NCBI GenBank assembly: GCA_028284605.1
Contig: JANQRL010000035.1
Location: 1-33,316 of the forward strand
Reading direction: 5' to 3'
DNA length: 33,316 nucleotides
DNA from: Paracoccaceae bacterium
GTDB lineage: Bacteria; Pseudomonadota; Alphaproteobacteria; Rhodobacterales; Rhodobacteraceae
Below the pieces are notes generated by a model. That model did not search any database. It was not told where the DNA came from and saw nothing but the letters and a program-made list of their open reading frames with translations. Positions 6,196-19,367 of the stretch are shown here, one piece after another. Positions within the stretch are counted from its first letter, which is position 1. Every line of letters starts with the position of its first letter. The position numbers were made by a program, and so were the translations under genes.

Positions 6196-7566
6196 ATGAT
6201 TGACATCCATCTCCACAACACCGCGACCCGCCGCAAGGAGCGGCTGGAGCCCCTCGATCCCGGCAATGTGCGGATGTATGTCTGCGGGCCGACGGTCTAT
6301 GACCGGGCGCATCTCGGCAATGCGCGGCCGGTGCTGGTCTTCGACGTGCTCTACCGGCTGTTGGCCCATGTCTATGGGGCCGAGCACGTCACCTATGTGC
6401 GCAACATCACCGACGTGGACGACAAGATCAACGCGCGCGCCGCGGAAACGGGCCGTCCGATCCGCCAGATCACCGACGAGACCGTGGGCTGGTATCACGA
6501 GGATATGGACGCGCTCGGCGCCCTGCGCCCGACCCATGAGCCCCGCGCCACCGACTGGATCGGCGCGATGAAGGACATGATCGTGACGCTGATCGCGCGT
6601 GGCCATGCCTATGAGGCGGAGGGGCATGTGCTGTTTTCCGTGGACAGTTATCGGGACTACGGCGCGCTTTCGGGCCGCTCGGTGGAGGACATGATCGCGG
6701 GCGCCCGGGTCGAGGTGGCGCCTTATAAGCGGGACCCGATGGATTTCGTGCTCTGGAAACCGTCCGAGGGCGATCAGCCGGGCTGGGACAGCCCCTGGGG
6801 CTATGGCCGTCCGGGCTGGCATATCGAGTGCTCGGCGATGAGCCGGGAGCTTCTGGGCGAGAGCTTCGACATCCATGGCGGCGGCATCGACCTCGCCTTC
6901 CCGCACCACGAAAACGAGATCGCCCAGAGCAAATGCGCCCATCCTGAGAGCGGTTTCGCCTCGATCTGGATGCATAACGAGATGTTGCAGGTGGAGGGCA
7001 AGAAGATGTCCAAGTCCCTGGGCAACTTCTTCACCGTGCGGGATCTGCTGGATCAGGGCGTCCCCGGCGAGGTGATCCGCTTCGTGATGCTCTCGACGCA
7101 TTACCGCAAGCCGATGGACTGGACGGAGAAGAAGCGGGAGGAGGCAAAGACGGTCCTCGACCGTTGGGCGGCGTTGGTAAAAGGGGTGAAGCCAGGTGCG
7201 GTTCCGGGCGGGGTCCTCGCGGCGCTGGCGGACGATCTAAACACTGCCGGCGCAATCGCGGCGCTGCACGAGGCGGCACGGACAAGCGATGGGCCAGGGC
7301 TGCGCGCCGGACTCGACATGCTGGGCCTGGGTGACCTTTCCGGGTTCGAGGTTTTGAAGGAGATGGTGTCTCTGGAGGATGACCGGCGGATTGGCGCACT
7401 CCTCGAAGAACGGCAGTCGGCCCGCGAGAGCCGGGATTTTGCCCGGGCGGATGCAATCCGCGATTTGCTCGCGGATGCCGGCGTCACGATCAAGGACGGC
7501 AGCGCCGGAGCGACCTGGGAGACCGGGCCGGATTTTGACCCGCGGAAACTGGAGGCGCTGGAATGA
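6196..7566 (+). CDS. cysS: cysteinyl-tRNA synthetase
   Basis: This class I synthetase charges tRNA-Cys. With the ATG at 6196 the protein has 456 residues, close to other bacterial CysRS. The zinc ligands are C30 (CGPTVYD), C212 (HIECSAM), H237 and E241 (PHHENE). The HIGH-type motif is H39-L-G-N42 and KMSKS is at residues 270-274. The [18 protein letters not shown] block is characteristic. An in-frame GTG at 6184 would add four residues; the ATG fits the family N-terminus (IxLxNT) better. Upstream lie the Cys-rich mini-ORF and alternative stems. Downstream lies a 253-nt repeat-rich gap before cimA. Confidence 0.96.
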   Translation: MIDIHLHNTATRRKERLEPLDPGNVRMYVCGPTVYDRAHLGNARPVLVFDVLYRLLAHVYGAEHVTYVRNITDVDDKINARAAETGRPIRQITDETVGWYHEDMDALGALRPTHEPRATDWIGAMKDMIVTLIARGHAYEAEGHVLFSVDSYRDYGALSGRSVEDMIAGARVEVAPYKRDPMDFVLWKPSEGDQPGWDSPWGYGRPGWHIECSAMSRELLGESFDIHGGGIDLAFPHHENEIAQSKCAHPESGFASIWMHNEMLQVEGKKMSKSLGNFFTVRDLLDQGVPGEVIRFVMLSTHYRKPMDWTEKKREEAKTVLDRWAALVKGVKPGAVPGGVLAALADDLNTAGAIAALHEAARTSDGPGLRAGLDMLGLGDLSGFEVLKEMVSLEDDRRIGALLEERQSARESRDFARADAIRDLLADAGVTIKDGSAGATWETGPDFDPRKLEALE

Positions 7567-7611
7567 CGACCGTTCCGTACAGAACAGAGGTTCGCGCCCG
7601 GCACGCGGGGT

Positions 7612-7788
7612 GGGCGCTTGCGCCCGCCCTGGGGGGGCGGGTCGGGCGCAAACCGGATCGCAAGCGATCCGGTGGGATTTCGGAGCAATGTCATTTCTTC
7701 GGATCGCCACCGAACGGCCGGTCGGGGGCGAACCGGTCCGCAGGCGGACCGGATCGGGTCGGTGACGAACCGGATCGCCGGCGACCGG
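7612..7788. repeat. cluster of imperfect hairpin repeats between cysS and cimA
   Basis: After a GC hairpin at 7612-7625 (gggcgc-tt-gcgccc), three related units begin near 7641, 7721 and 7759 with gtcgg...cgaaccgg. Their cores are palindromes. The first is accggatcg-caag-cgatccggt (7652-7673), a perfect 9-bp stem. The second is ccggtccg-cagg-cggaccgg (7733-7752), an 8-bp stem. The third, near 7769-7788, is imperfect. Between the first two units the stem bases change on both sides together, so the pairing is kept. This looks like a REP-type element family. It probably also provides the cysS transcript end. No gene is supported in 7567-7819. Confidence 0.7.
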
Positions 7789-7819
7789 ATGGAAGGCCGG
7801 ATGCCAAAGGGGCAAGCCA

Positions 7820-9439
7820 ATGACCTGCGAGCGCCTCACTCTCTACGACACCACCCTGCGCGACGGGCAGCAGACCCAGGGCGTCCAGTTCTCGCCAGAG
7901 GAGAAGACCCGGATCGCCACCCTTCTCGACGAGCTTGGCCTCGACTATATCGAGGGCGGCTGGCCAGGGGCGAACCCGACCGACAGCGCCTTCTTCAACG
8001 CCGCCCCGAAGACCCGCGCCACCATGACCGCCTTCGGCATGACCAAGCGGGCCGGGCGCTCGGCGGCTAATGACGAGGTGCTGGCCGGCGTGGTCAATGC
8101 GGGCACCAAGGCCGTCTGCCTCGTCGGCAAGGCCCATGATTACCATGTCGAAAAAGCCCTCGGCCTCACCCTTGAGGAGAACCGCGAGAACGTCGCGGCT
8201 TCCATCGCCCATCTGGTGGCCGAGGGGCGCGAGGCGCTCTTCGATGCGGAGCACTTCTTCGACGGATACGCGGCGAAGCCGGATTATGCCCTTGCCGTGC
8301 TCAAGGCCGCCCTTGAGGCCGGCGCCCGCTGGGTCGTCCTTTGCGATACCAATGGCGGCACCCTGCCGGATCGGATCGGGGAGATCGTGGGAGAGGTGAT
8401 CGAAGCCGGCATCCCCGGCGACAAGCTCGGCATCCACACCCATAACGACACCGAGACCGCGGTGGCCGGCACCCTCGCCGCCGTGGAGGCGGGCGCGCGG
8501 CAGGTTCAGGGCACGCTGAACGGCCTCGGCGAGCGCTGCGGCAACGCCAACCTCACCAGCCTGATCCCGACCCTCCTCCTGAAAGAGCCCTATGCCAGCC
8601 GCTACGAAACGGGCGTGAGCCTCGACGCGCTCAAAGGGCTGCGCCGGGCCGCGGGTGTCCTCGACGACATCCTCAACCGCGTGCCGCATCGCCAGGCGCC
8701 CTATGTCGGCGCCTCCGCCTTCGCGCATAAGGCCGGGCTCCATGCCAGCGCCATCGTCAAGGACCCGGCGACCTACGAGCACATCGACCCGGGCGCCGTG
8801 GGCAACGAACGCATCGTGCCGATGTCGAACCAGGCCGGGCAATCGAACCTGCGCGAGCGGCTGGCCCAGGCCGGCATCGCGGTGGAGAAGGGCGACCCGG
8901 CGCTCAGCCGCATCCTCGACATCGTGAAGGAGAAGGAGGCCCAGGGCTTTGCCTTCGACAGCGCCCAGGCCTCCTTTGAACTGATCGCGCGCGACGAGCT
9001 GGGCCTGCTGCCGCATGTCTTCGAGGTGGAGCGCTACCGCGTCATCTCCGAACGCCGCCGCAACGCGAAGGGCGAAATGGTCATCGTCTCCGAGGCCGTC
9101 GTCACCGTGCGCACCGCCGACGGGCCGCGCACCAGCTTCTACCAGAACGACAATCCGACCGAGCAGCAGGATGCCGGGCCCGTCAACGCGCTCTCCCATG
9201 CGCTCGCCTCCGATCTCGGGCGCTATCAGGGGCTGATCGAGGATATGCGCCTCGTTGATTTCAAGGTGCGGATCACCGGCGGCGGGACCGAGGCCGTGAC
9301 CCGGGTTATCATCGACAGCGAGGACGGGGCCGGGCGGCGCTGGTCCACGGTGGGGGTGTCGGCGAATATCGTCGATGCGAGTTTTGCCGCTCTGGTCGAT
9401 GCGATCCGCTGGAAGCTGGTGCAGGAGGGCGCGGCGTGA
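7820..9439 (+). CDS. cimA: (R)-citramalate synthase
   Basis: CimA condenses pyruvate and acetyl-CoA to citramalate, the first step of the threonine-independent route to 2-oxobutyrate and isoleucine. The 539-residue protein begins with LYDTTLRDGQQTQGVQFS, the DRE-TIM metallolyase start. It has the HTHNDTETAVAGTLAAVEAGARQVQGTLNGLGERCGNANL block with the metal-binding HxH, and the HKAGLHASAI segment. A C-terminal LeuA-type dimerisation/allosteric domain follows from about residue 400. GLDYIEGGWPGANPTD is typical of CimA rather than of isopropylmalate synthase. AAGGGG precedes the ATG. The gene overlaps the next one by GTGA. Confidence 0.93.
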   Translation: MTCERLTLYDTTLRDGQQTQGVQFSPEEKTRIATLLDELGLDYIEGGWPGANPTDSAFFNAAPKTRATMTAFGMTKRAGRSAANDEVLAGVVNAGTKAVCLVGKAHDYHVEKALGLTLEENRENVAASIAHLVAEGREALFDAEHFFDGYAAKPDYALAVLKAALEAGARWVVLCDTNGGTLPDRIGEIVGEVIEAGIPGDKLGIHTHNDTETAVAGTLAAVEAGARQVQGTLNGLGERCGNANLTSLIPTLLLKEPYASRYETGVSLDALKGLRRAAGVLDDILNRVPHRQAPYVGASAFAHKAGLHASAIVKDPATYEHIDPGAVGNERIVPMSNQAGQSNLRERLAQAGIAVEKGDPALSRILDIVKEKEAQGFAFDSAQASFELIARDELGLLPHVFEVERYRVISERRRNAKGEMVIVSEAVVTVRTADGPRTSFYQNDNPTEQQDAGPVNALSHALASDLGRYQGLIEDMRLVDFKVRITGGGTEAVTRVIIDSEDGAGRRWSTVGVSANIVDASFAALVDAIRWKLVQEGAA

Positions 9440-10146
9440 GCGATCCGTTCTTCACCCTGCACCGCGATCTGCCGCGGGAAGGGCCGGGAAGCGCCGAGGA
9501 GGTGGCCTGGGCGGCGGGCGTGGCGGGGGTTCGGGCCACGGCCCGGATCGCCGACATGGCCTGCGGGCCCGGCGGCGATATCGCGGCGCTGCGCGCTTTG
9601 GCGCCGGAGGGTCAGGTGACGGCGGTGGAGATGACGCCGCATATGGTGGCGGCCGCACGGGCGCGGTTCGCCGACGATCCCGGTGTGACGGTGATCGAGG
9701 GGGACATGGCGCGGCTCATCGGTCCGTACGATTTCATCTGGTGCGCGGGGGCGGCCTATTTCCTGGGCGTGACCGAGGCGCTGACGATCTGGCGTGACGT
9801 CCTGGCGCCCGGCGGCGCGGTGGCGTTCTCGGAACCGGTCTTCTTCACTGCCAATCCGTCTGAGGGCGCGCGGGCGATGTGGGGCGACCACGACCCGGTC
9901 ACCGATGCGGCCGGTATCGCGGCGCGGGTGAATGCGGCGGGCTATGAGACCCTCGCCACCCGGCCGGTCTCCGATGCCGCCTGGGAAGCCTATTACGGGC
10001 CGATGGAGGCGCGGATCGCCGCGTTGCACCCCGAGGCCGATCCGGACCTGACGGCCGTGCTCGATTCAGAGGCGGAGGAAATCCGGCTCTGGCGCGCGCA
10101 TCGGGCCGAGACCGGCTATCTGCTCTCGGTGGTGCGCCCGGCATGA
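9436..10146 (+). CDS. class I SAM-dependent methyltransferase
   Basis: The 236-residue protein has a Rossmann methyltransferase fold. Motif I is DMACGPGGD (residues 40-48), a VTAVEMT acidic strand end lies near residue 65, and VTVIEGDMARL comes near the third strand. The PYDFIWCAGAAYFLG and VLAPGGAVAFSEPVFF segments complete the core. The substrate cannot be told. The GTG start lies in a GTGA overlap with cimA, and the stop lies in an ATGA overlap with the NDUFAF6-like gene, so the three are translationally coupled. Its neighbour's family acts in complex I assembly, and another assembly factor (NDUFAF5) has a methyltransferase fold, but this protein was not shown to be that one. Confidence 0.85.
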   Translation: MSDPFFTLHRDLPREGPGSAEEVAWAAGVAGVRATARIADMACGPGGDIAALRALAPEGQVTAVEMTPHMVAAARARFADDPGVTVIEGDMARLIGPYDFIWCAGAAYFLGVTEALTIWRDVLAPGGAVAFSEPVFFTANPSEGARAMWGDHDPVTDAAGIAARVNAAGYETLATRPVSDAAWEAYYGPMEARIAALHPEADPDLTAVLDSEAEEIRLWRAHRAETGYLLSVVRPA

Positions 10147-11123
10147 GCGTCGCGGCCTGCGCGGCCATTGTCGAGCGGGGCGACCCGGACCGGTTCCTCG
10201 CGGCGATGGCGGCGCCGGTGGCGGCGCGCGACGTGCTGTTCCCGATCTACGCCTTCAATGTCGAGATCGCCCGGGCGCCCTGGATGAGCGAGGAGCCGCT
10301 GATCGCCGAGATGCGGCTGCAATGGTGGGCCGATGCGCTGGGGGAGATCGCGGGCGGCGGGCCGGTGCGGCGGCATGAGGTGGCCACGCCTCTGGCAGAC
10401 GTACTCGATGCCGACGGCGCGAGGATACTGGAGCGCTGCATCGACGCGCGGCGGCGCGATGCACAACGGTTGCGGTTGGAGACGGTCCCGGAGCTTCGCG
10501 CGTATCTCGCGGCGACCGGCGGGGCGCTGATCTGGGCCGCCACCCGGGCGCTCGATCCGGGGCGGGGCTGGGGGCCGTCCGACGCGGCCCGGGCCGAGGC
10601 CGCGGGCACGCTCTCGGCGCTGGCGAACTACCTGCTGGCGGTTCCGGCGCTGCTGGCGCGGGGGGTCAATCCGCTGCCGGAGATGTCGGAGCGGGACTTC
10701 GAGGCGCTGTTGACCGAGGTCTTGGCCGAGGCCGATCGCGCCACCGCCGGGCGCCCGGCCCGGGCGCAGAAGATCGCGGAACTGGCCGCCTGGCGCGCCC
10801 GGGGGATCGTGATCCGGGCGTTGCGGACCCCAGAGGCGATCGTCGCAGGCCATCTGGCCGAATCGGAATTCGCCCGGCGCGCGGCGCTGCTCTGGCGGAG
10901 CCTGCAGCTCTGGGGGGATGGGGGGCGCGGGGGGGCTCCGGTCCGCGCGGGAGCGCGGGGGTCGGAGCCGCCGCGATCCCCGCCCCCAAAGGGCCGAGAA
11001 CCGCGGCGTCAGAGCGGCACCCCGCCGGACACCTCGAAAAGCTCGCGGATCGAGGCACGCGTCTCCGCGTTCGGCAGCCGGACCAGCCGCACGCGGCCAT
11101 CCTGTTGCGGGATCCGCAGGTAG
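10143..11123 (+). CDS. NDUFAF6-like squalene/phytoene synthase family protein, with run-on C-terminus
   Basis: Residues 1-257 have the trans-isoprenyl synthase helical fold as seen in alphaproteobacterial proteins related to mitochondrial NDUFAF6 (FPIYAFNVEIARAPW, MRLQWWADALGEI, TAGTLSALANYLLAVPALLARG). The Asp-rich DxxxD motifs that bind prenyl diphosphate are absent, so carotenoid synthesis is unlikely and a complex I assembly-type role is more plausible. Family members end near the LLWRSLQLW segment (residues 249-257). Here the frame continues another ~68 residues through G-runs (10911-10936) as a low-complexity Gly/Arg/Pro tail and overlaps the convergent lipoprotein gene by 115 nt. A lost stop codon or a sequencing slip in the G-runs is suspected. 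It is joined to the methyltransferase gene by ATGA. Confidence 0.8.
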   Translation: MSVAACAAIVERGDPDRFLAAMAAPVAARDVLFPIYAFNVEIARAPWMSEEPLIAEMRLQWWADALGEIAGGGPVRRHEVATPLADVLDADGARILERCIDARRRDAQRLRLETVPELRAYLAATGGALIWAATRALDPGRGWGPSDAARAEAAGTLSALANYLLAVPALLARGVNPLPEMSERDFEALLTEVLAEADRATAGRPARAQKIAELAAWRARGIVIRALRTPEAIVAGHLAESEFARRAALLWRSLQLWGDGGRGGAPVRAGARGSEPPRSPPPKGREPRRQSGTPPDTSKSSRIEARVSAFGSRTSRTRPSCCGIRR

Positions 11124-11470
11124 CTGTCGGAGGTCACCACATAGCCATCGCCGGAGGGCTGGGCAATCAGCGCCATCACCAGCTTCGGCAGATCCTCGAC
11201 CGTGCCGTCGAATTGCAGGATGATCCCGCCGGTCATCTCCGGCGGCAGCAGAATCTCGCAGCGCACTTCCCGGGGCGAAGGCTGCACCAATGTCTCGCCG
11301 GGCCTGGCGCAGACCTCGGCGTGGAAGGCGAAGAGATCGGCGGGGAACTCTTCATAGAGCGCCTGGGGCGCTCCGGCCTCCACCGCCCGGGCGAGGCTTT
11401 CGGGCGAGGTCGCCGGGGCGGTGCAGGCGCCGAGGCCGAAACTGGCGAGACAGGCGAGGGCGAAGCGCAT
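11009..11470 (-). CDS. predicted lipoprotein of unknown function
   Basis: The 153-residue product begins MRFALACLASFGLGAC, a short lipoprotein signal peptide with lipobox L13-G14-A15-C16, so it should be lipid-anchored in the periplasm or outer membrane. The mature part has no family I recognise. It holds two further Cys residues (EVCARPGE, EVRCEILLPPE) that could form a disulfide, and alternating strand-like segments (GGIILQFDG, GYVVTSDSYLRIP, RVRLVRLP). The ATG at 11470 was chosen because the signal peptide starts there; a longer frame to 11497 adds only a charged prefix. Its 3' end overlaps the run-on tail of the convergent NDUFAF6-like gene. Confidence 0.75.
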   Translation of the reverse strand: MRFALACLASFGLGACTAPATSPESLARAVEAGAPQALYEEFPADLFAFHAEVCARPGETLVQPSPREVRCEILLPPEMTGGIILQFDGTVEDLPKLVMALIAQPSGDGYVVTSDSYLRIPQQDGRVRLVRLPNAETRASIRELFEVSGGVPL

Positions 11471-12034
11471 GGGCGGCCTTTCGTTGCAATCGCGCAACCC
11501 TGCGGGAGCGGTCCGGGGCGGCGCCGGGGAATCAGATAGCGGCGCGGAGCGGATGGCAAGTCGCGTGGGCCCGCTTCACCCGATTTCTGAGCGTTTCGTC
11601 CTAAGGTGCCGGTCTGCGACCGCTTTCCCTTTTCGAACATCGCGCCGGCCTGCGCCGCTCGATGTGGGCCGAGCTGTGAAGCTCTTGTGGAGGAATCGGA
11701 GCGAGCCGAGGGACATATCCCCGTCAAGGAATCTTTTTGACGGATTCGTGAAAAACCCCGTTGACCCTCTATGGGCACCTGCGTCAGGTTGTGCTGGCCG
11801 ACCAGAACAACACAATATGTAGTGGCAGGGGCGGCGGGGATAGCGGACTTTCAGACAGGCCACCGGCTTCGGTGATCTCGGTTGATTTGCGGCTGGGCCT
11901 GTCCCGGCACGGGAAAGCTCGTTCCTGCTCCTGGCTGGACGGTCGGCGGGGAACGGGCGGCGCATGCCGCGTTGAGATGGGCAAGACGGCCGCACGGCCG
12001 CAATCAATGATGAGACAGGAAGGCGAGACGCGGC
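11471..12034. other. intergenic region upstream of nrdJ
   Basis: No credible gene is visible in this 564-bp stretch; the open frames here have shadow-like composition. It holds a 7-bp hairpin, ccgtcaa (11721-11727) with ttgacgg (11737-11743), the NrdR box at 11810-11825, and about 210 nt of probable nrdJ leader. I looked for the B12-box elements of a cobalamin riboswitch in that leader and did not find them. Confidence 0.6.
11810..11825. promoter_or_regulatory. NrdR box upstream of nrdJ
   Basis: The sequence acacaatatgtagtgg matches the NrdR consensus (acaCwATATaTwGtgt) at 14 of 16 positions, including the central ATAT core and the C...G frame. It lies 209 nt before the nrdJ ATG and overlaps a possible -10 region (caatat), with TTGTGC about 18 nt upstream as a candidate -35. 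NrdR is the ATP/dATP-sensing repressor of ribonucleotide reductase genes. Only one box is visible, whereas most sites are tandem pairs. Confidence 0.7.
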
Positions 12035-15697
<3,663 letters not shown>

Positions 15698-15706
15698 ACG
15701 AGATCG

Positions 15707-15777
15707 GGCGGGACTCCGCAGATTGCGTTGCAATCCGCTCTGTCCCGCCGTCGAAGGGCCTGAGGGCCGTTCGACGG
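15707..15777 (+). repeat. two large hairpins directly after nrdJ
   Basis: The first hairpin pairs ggcgggac (15707-15714) with gtcccgcc (15742-15749) and encloses an inner stem, gattgc (15721-15726) with gcaatc (15730-15735). The second pairs ccgtcgaagggcc (15748-15760) with ggccgttcgacgg (15765-15777), 12 of 13 positions, around a TGAG loop. They are adjacent and share their boundary bases. They may stabilise the nrdJ mRNA end or belong to a dispersed repeat family. Neither has a U-run. Confidence 0.65.
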
Positions 15778-15782
15778 ACACG

Positions 15783-15889
15783 GAGAGGGTGCGCTCTCTT
15801 CGGCCGTAGCTTAGGCCGCAGGCAGAAACCGGGCGGTACAATGAACGAGCCTAAGCGACGAAACTCAGGGGGGCTTCGGCCCCCCTTTT
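15783..15889 (+). ncRNA. candidate structured small RNA ending in a strong terminator
   Basis: The segment shows ordered structure: a small stem gagag/ctctc (15783-15787/15794-15798), then a 12-position stem cgtagcttaggc (15805-15816) with gcctaagcgacg (15849-15860), 11 pairs with one mismatch, then a 7-bp GC hairpin and TTTT terminator. An alternative stem, cggcc/ggccg (15801-15805/15814-15818), would compete with the long one. No protein frame fits. It could be a small RNA with its own promoter or the processed end of the nrdJ message. I could not match it to a named RNA family. Confidence 0.45.
15868..15889 (+). terminator. intrinsic terminator downstream of nrdJ
   Basis: A perfect 7-bp stem, ggggggc/gcccccc, with a TTCG tetraloop (15875-15878) is followed by TTTT (15886-15889) and further T-rich sequence. 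This is the clearest Rho-independent terminator in the window and it acts on the plus strand. Confidence 0.85.
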
Positions 15890-15954
15890 CCTTTGGCGGT
15901 ACCCTGATCCAATTGTCTGCTGCGCAGGCCGGTCATCTCGGCTTCGCCTCGGGA

Positions 15955-16215
15955 TTTAGGGGCGCTGCCCCTCGGCCTGCGGCCTCACCCCGGGATATTT
16001 TCGATCCAAAGAAAGGTCTTGTTAAGGTTAATGGACGAGGCTGGGGAGGCGGTACAGGCGGGGACGCCGATGACCGTATCCGGAGAAAGCTCCACCTCGG
16101 CATGGCGCCTGGCGACCCTCTGCCGAGGCCTTTCTCCTCTTATTTCTTTGGATCGAAAGTATCCCGGGGGAGTCGCGCCGTAGGCGCGGCGGGGGCGGAG
16201 CCCCCCCCGATTTCC
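15955..16215. repeat. inverted pair of a dispersed intergenic repeat
   Basis: A 27-bp unit at 15988-16014 (begins ccccgggatatt, ends ccaaagaaa) recurs inverted at 16143-16169 with a single mismatch. Each copy is flanked on its outer side by short GC hairpins. On the left these are aggggc-gct-gcccct near 15958-15972. On the right they are cgcgcc-gta-ggcgcg and gggggc-gga-gccccc, about 16175-16206. The 128 bp between the copies hold no supported gene. I recall similar CCCGGGATATTTT...CCAAAGAAA units as common intergenic repeats in Rhodobacteraceae (memory only). The element lies between the nrdJ terminator and the end of the cupin gene. Confidence 0.7.
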
Positions 16216-16235
16216 GTCTCGGAAATCGGCCTCCG

Positions 16236-16654
16236 TCAGGAAATGTCGAAACCGGGCGGGGCCAGCTCGAACCCCTCGAAGCGAAAGCCGGGGCTGACTG
16301 TGCAACTGACCAATGTCCAGTCCCCGGTCGTCTCCGCCGCCTGCCACCAGCCCTCTGGCACGATGCCCTGGGGCCGCTCTCCGGCCCGGAGGTTGGCGCC
16401 GAGGCGGTGGTCGGCCCTCGGGCCGGCCTTCGTCTCGGCCAGCTTCAGCACCAGCGGCGCGCCGGCATGGAAGTGCCAGATCTCGGTGGCATCGACCCGG
16501 TGCCAGTGGCTCCGCTCCCCGGCCTTGAGCAGGAAGTAGATGCAGGTGCCGGCGGGCCGCGCCCCCTCCGCCGCCTCCGCCACCCAGGTCTGCCGGTAAT
16601 GCCCGCCCTCGGGATGGGGGGCGAGGGCGAGGAGGGCGATGATCTCGTCGGCGG

Positions 16655-16658
<4 letters not shown>
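16236..16658 (-). CDS. DUF985 cupin-domain protein
   Basis: The 140-residue protein is a compact cupin barrel of the DUF985 type. The opening is PHPEGGHYRQTW, the centre ERSHWHRVDATEIWHFHAGAPL carries the His-rich metal/ligand site, and the C-terminal half holds LVSCTVSPGFRFEGFELAPPGFD. The family is widespread and its reaction is not established. The GTG start overlaps the stop of the upstream GNAT gene (GTGA), making it the last gene of the eno-GNAT-cupin unit. Confidence 0.87.
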
Positions 16659-19363
<2,705 letters not shown>

Positions 19364-19367
19364 GGGC

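Noticed and set aside
7563-7823. Protein frames between cysS and cimA
   Set aside because: They translate the palindromic repeats into Arg/Gly/Pro-rich sequence with no ribosome site.
10143-10911. True phytoene synthase (carotenoid gene)
   Set aside because: The DxxxD prenyl-diphosphate motifs are missing and no other carotenoid genes are nearby.
11825-12034. Cobalamin riboswitch before nrdJ
   Set aside because: The conserved B12-box type elements could not be found on the plus strand in this leader.
15841-15903. Small protein frame starting MNEPKRRNSGG over the terminator
   Set aside because: The region is better explained as a stem plus terminator RNA; the frame has no ribosome site.
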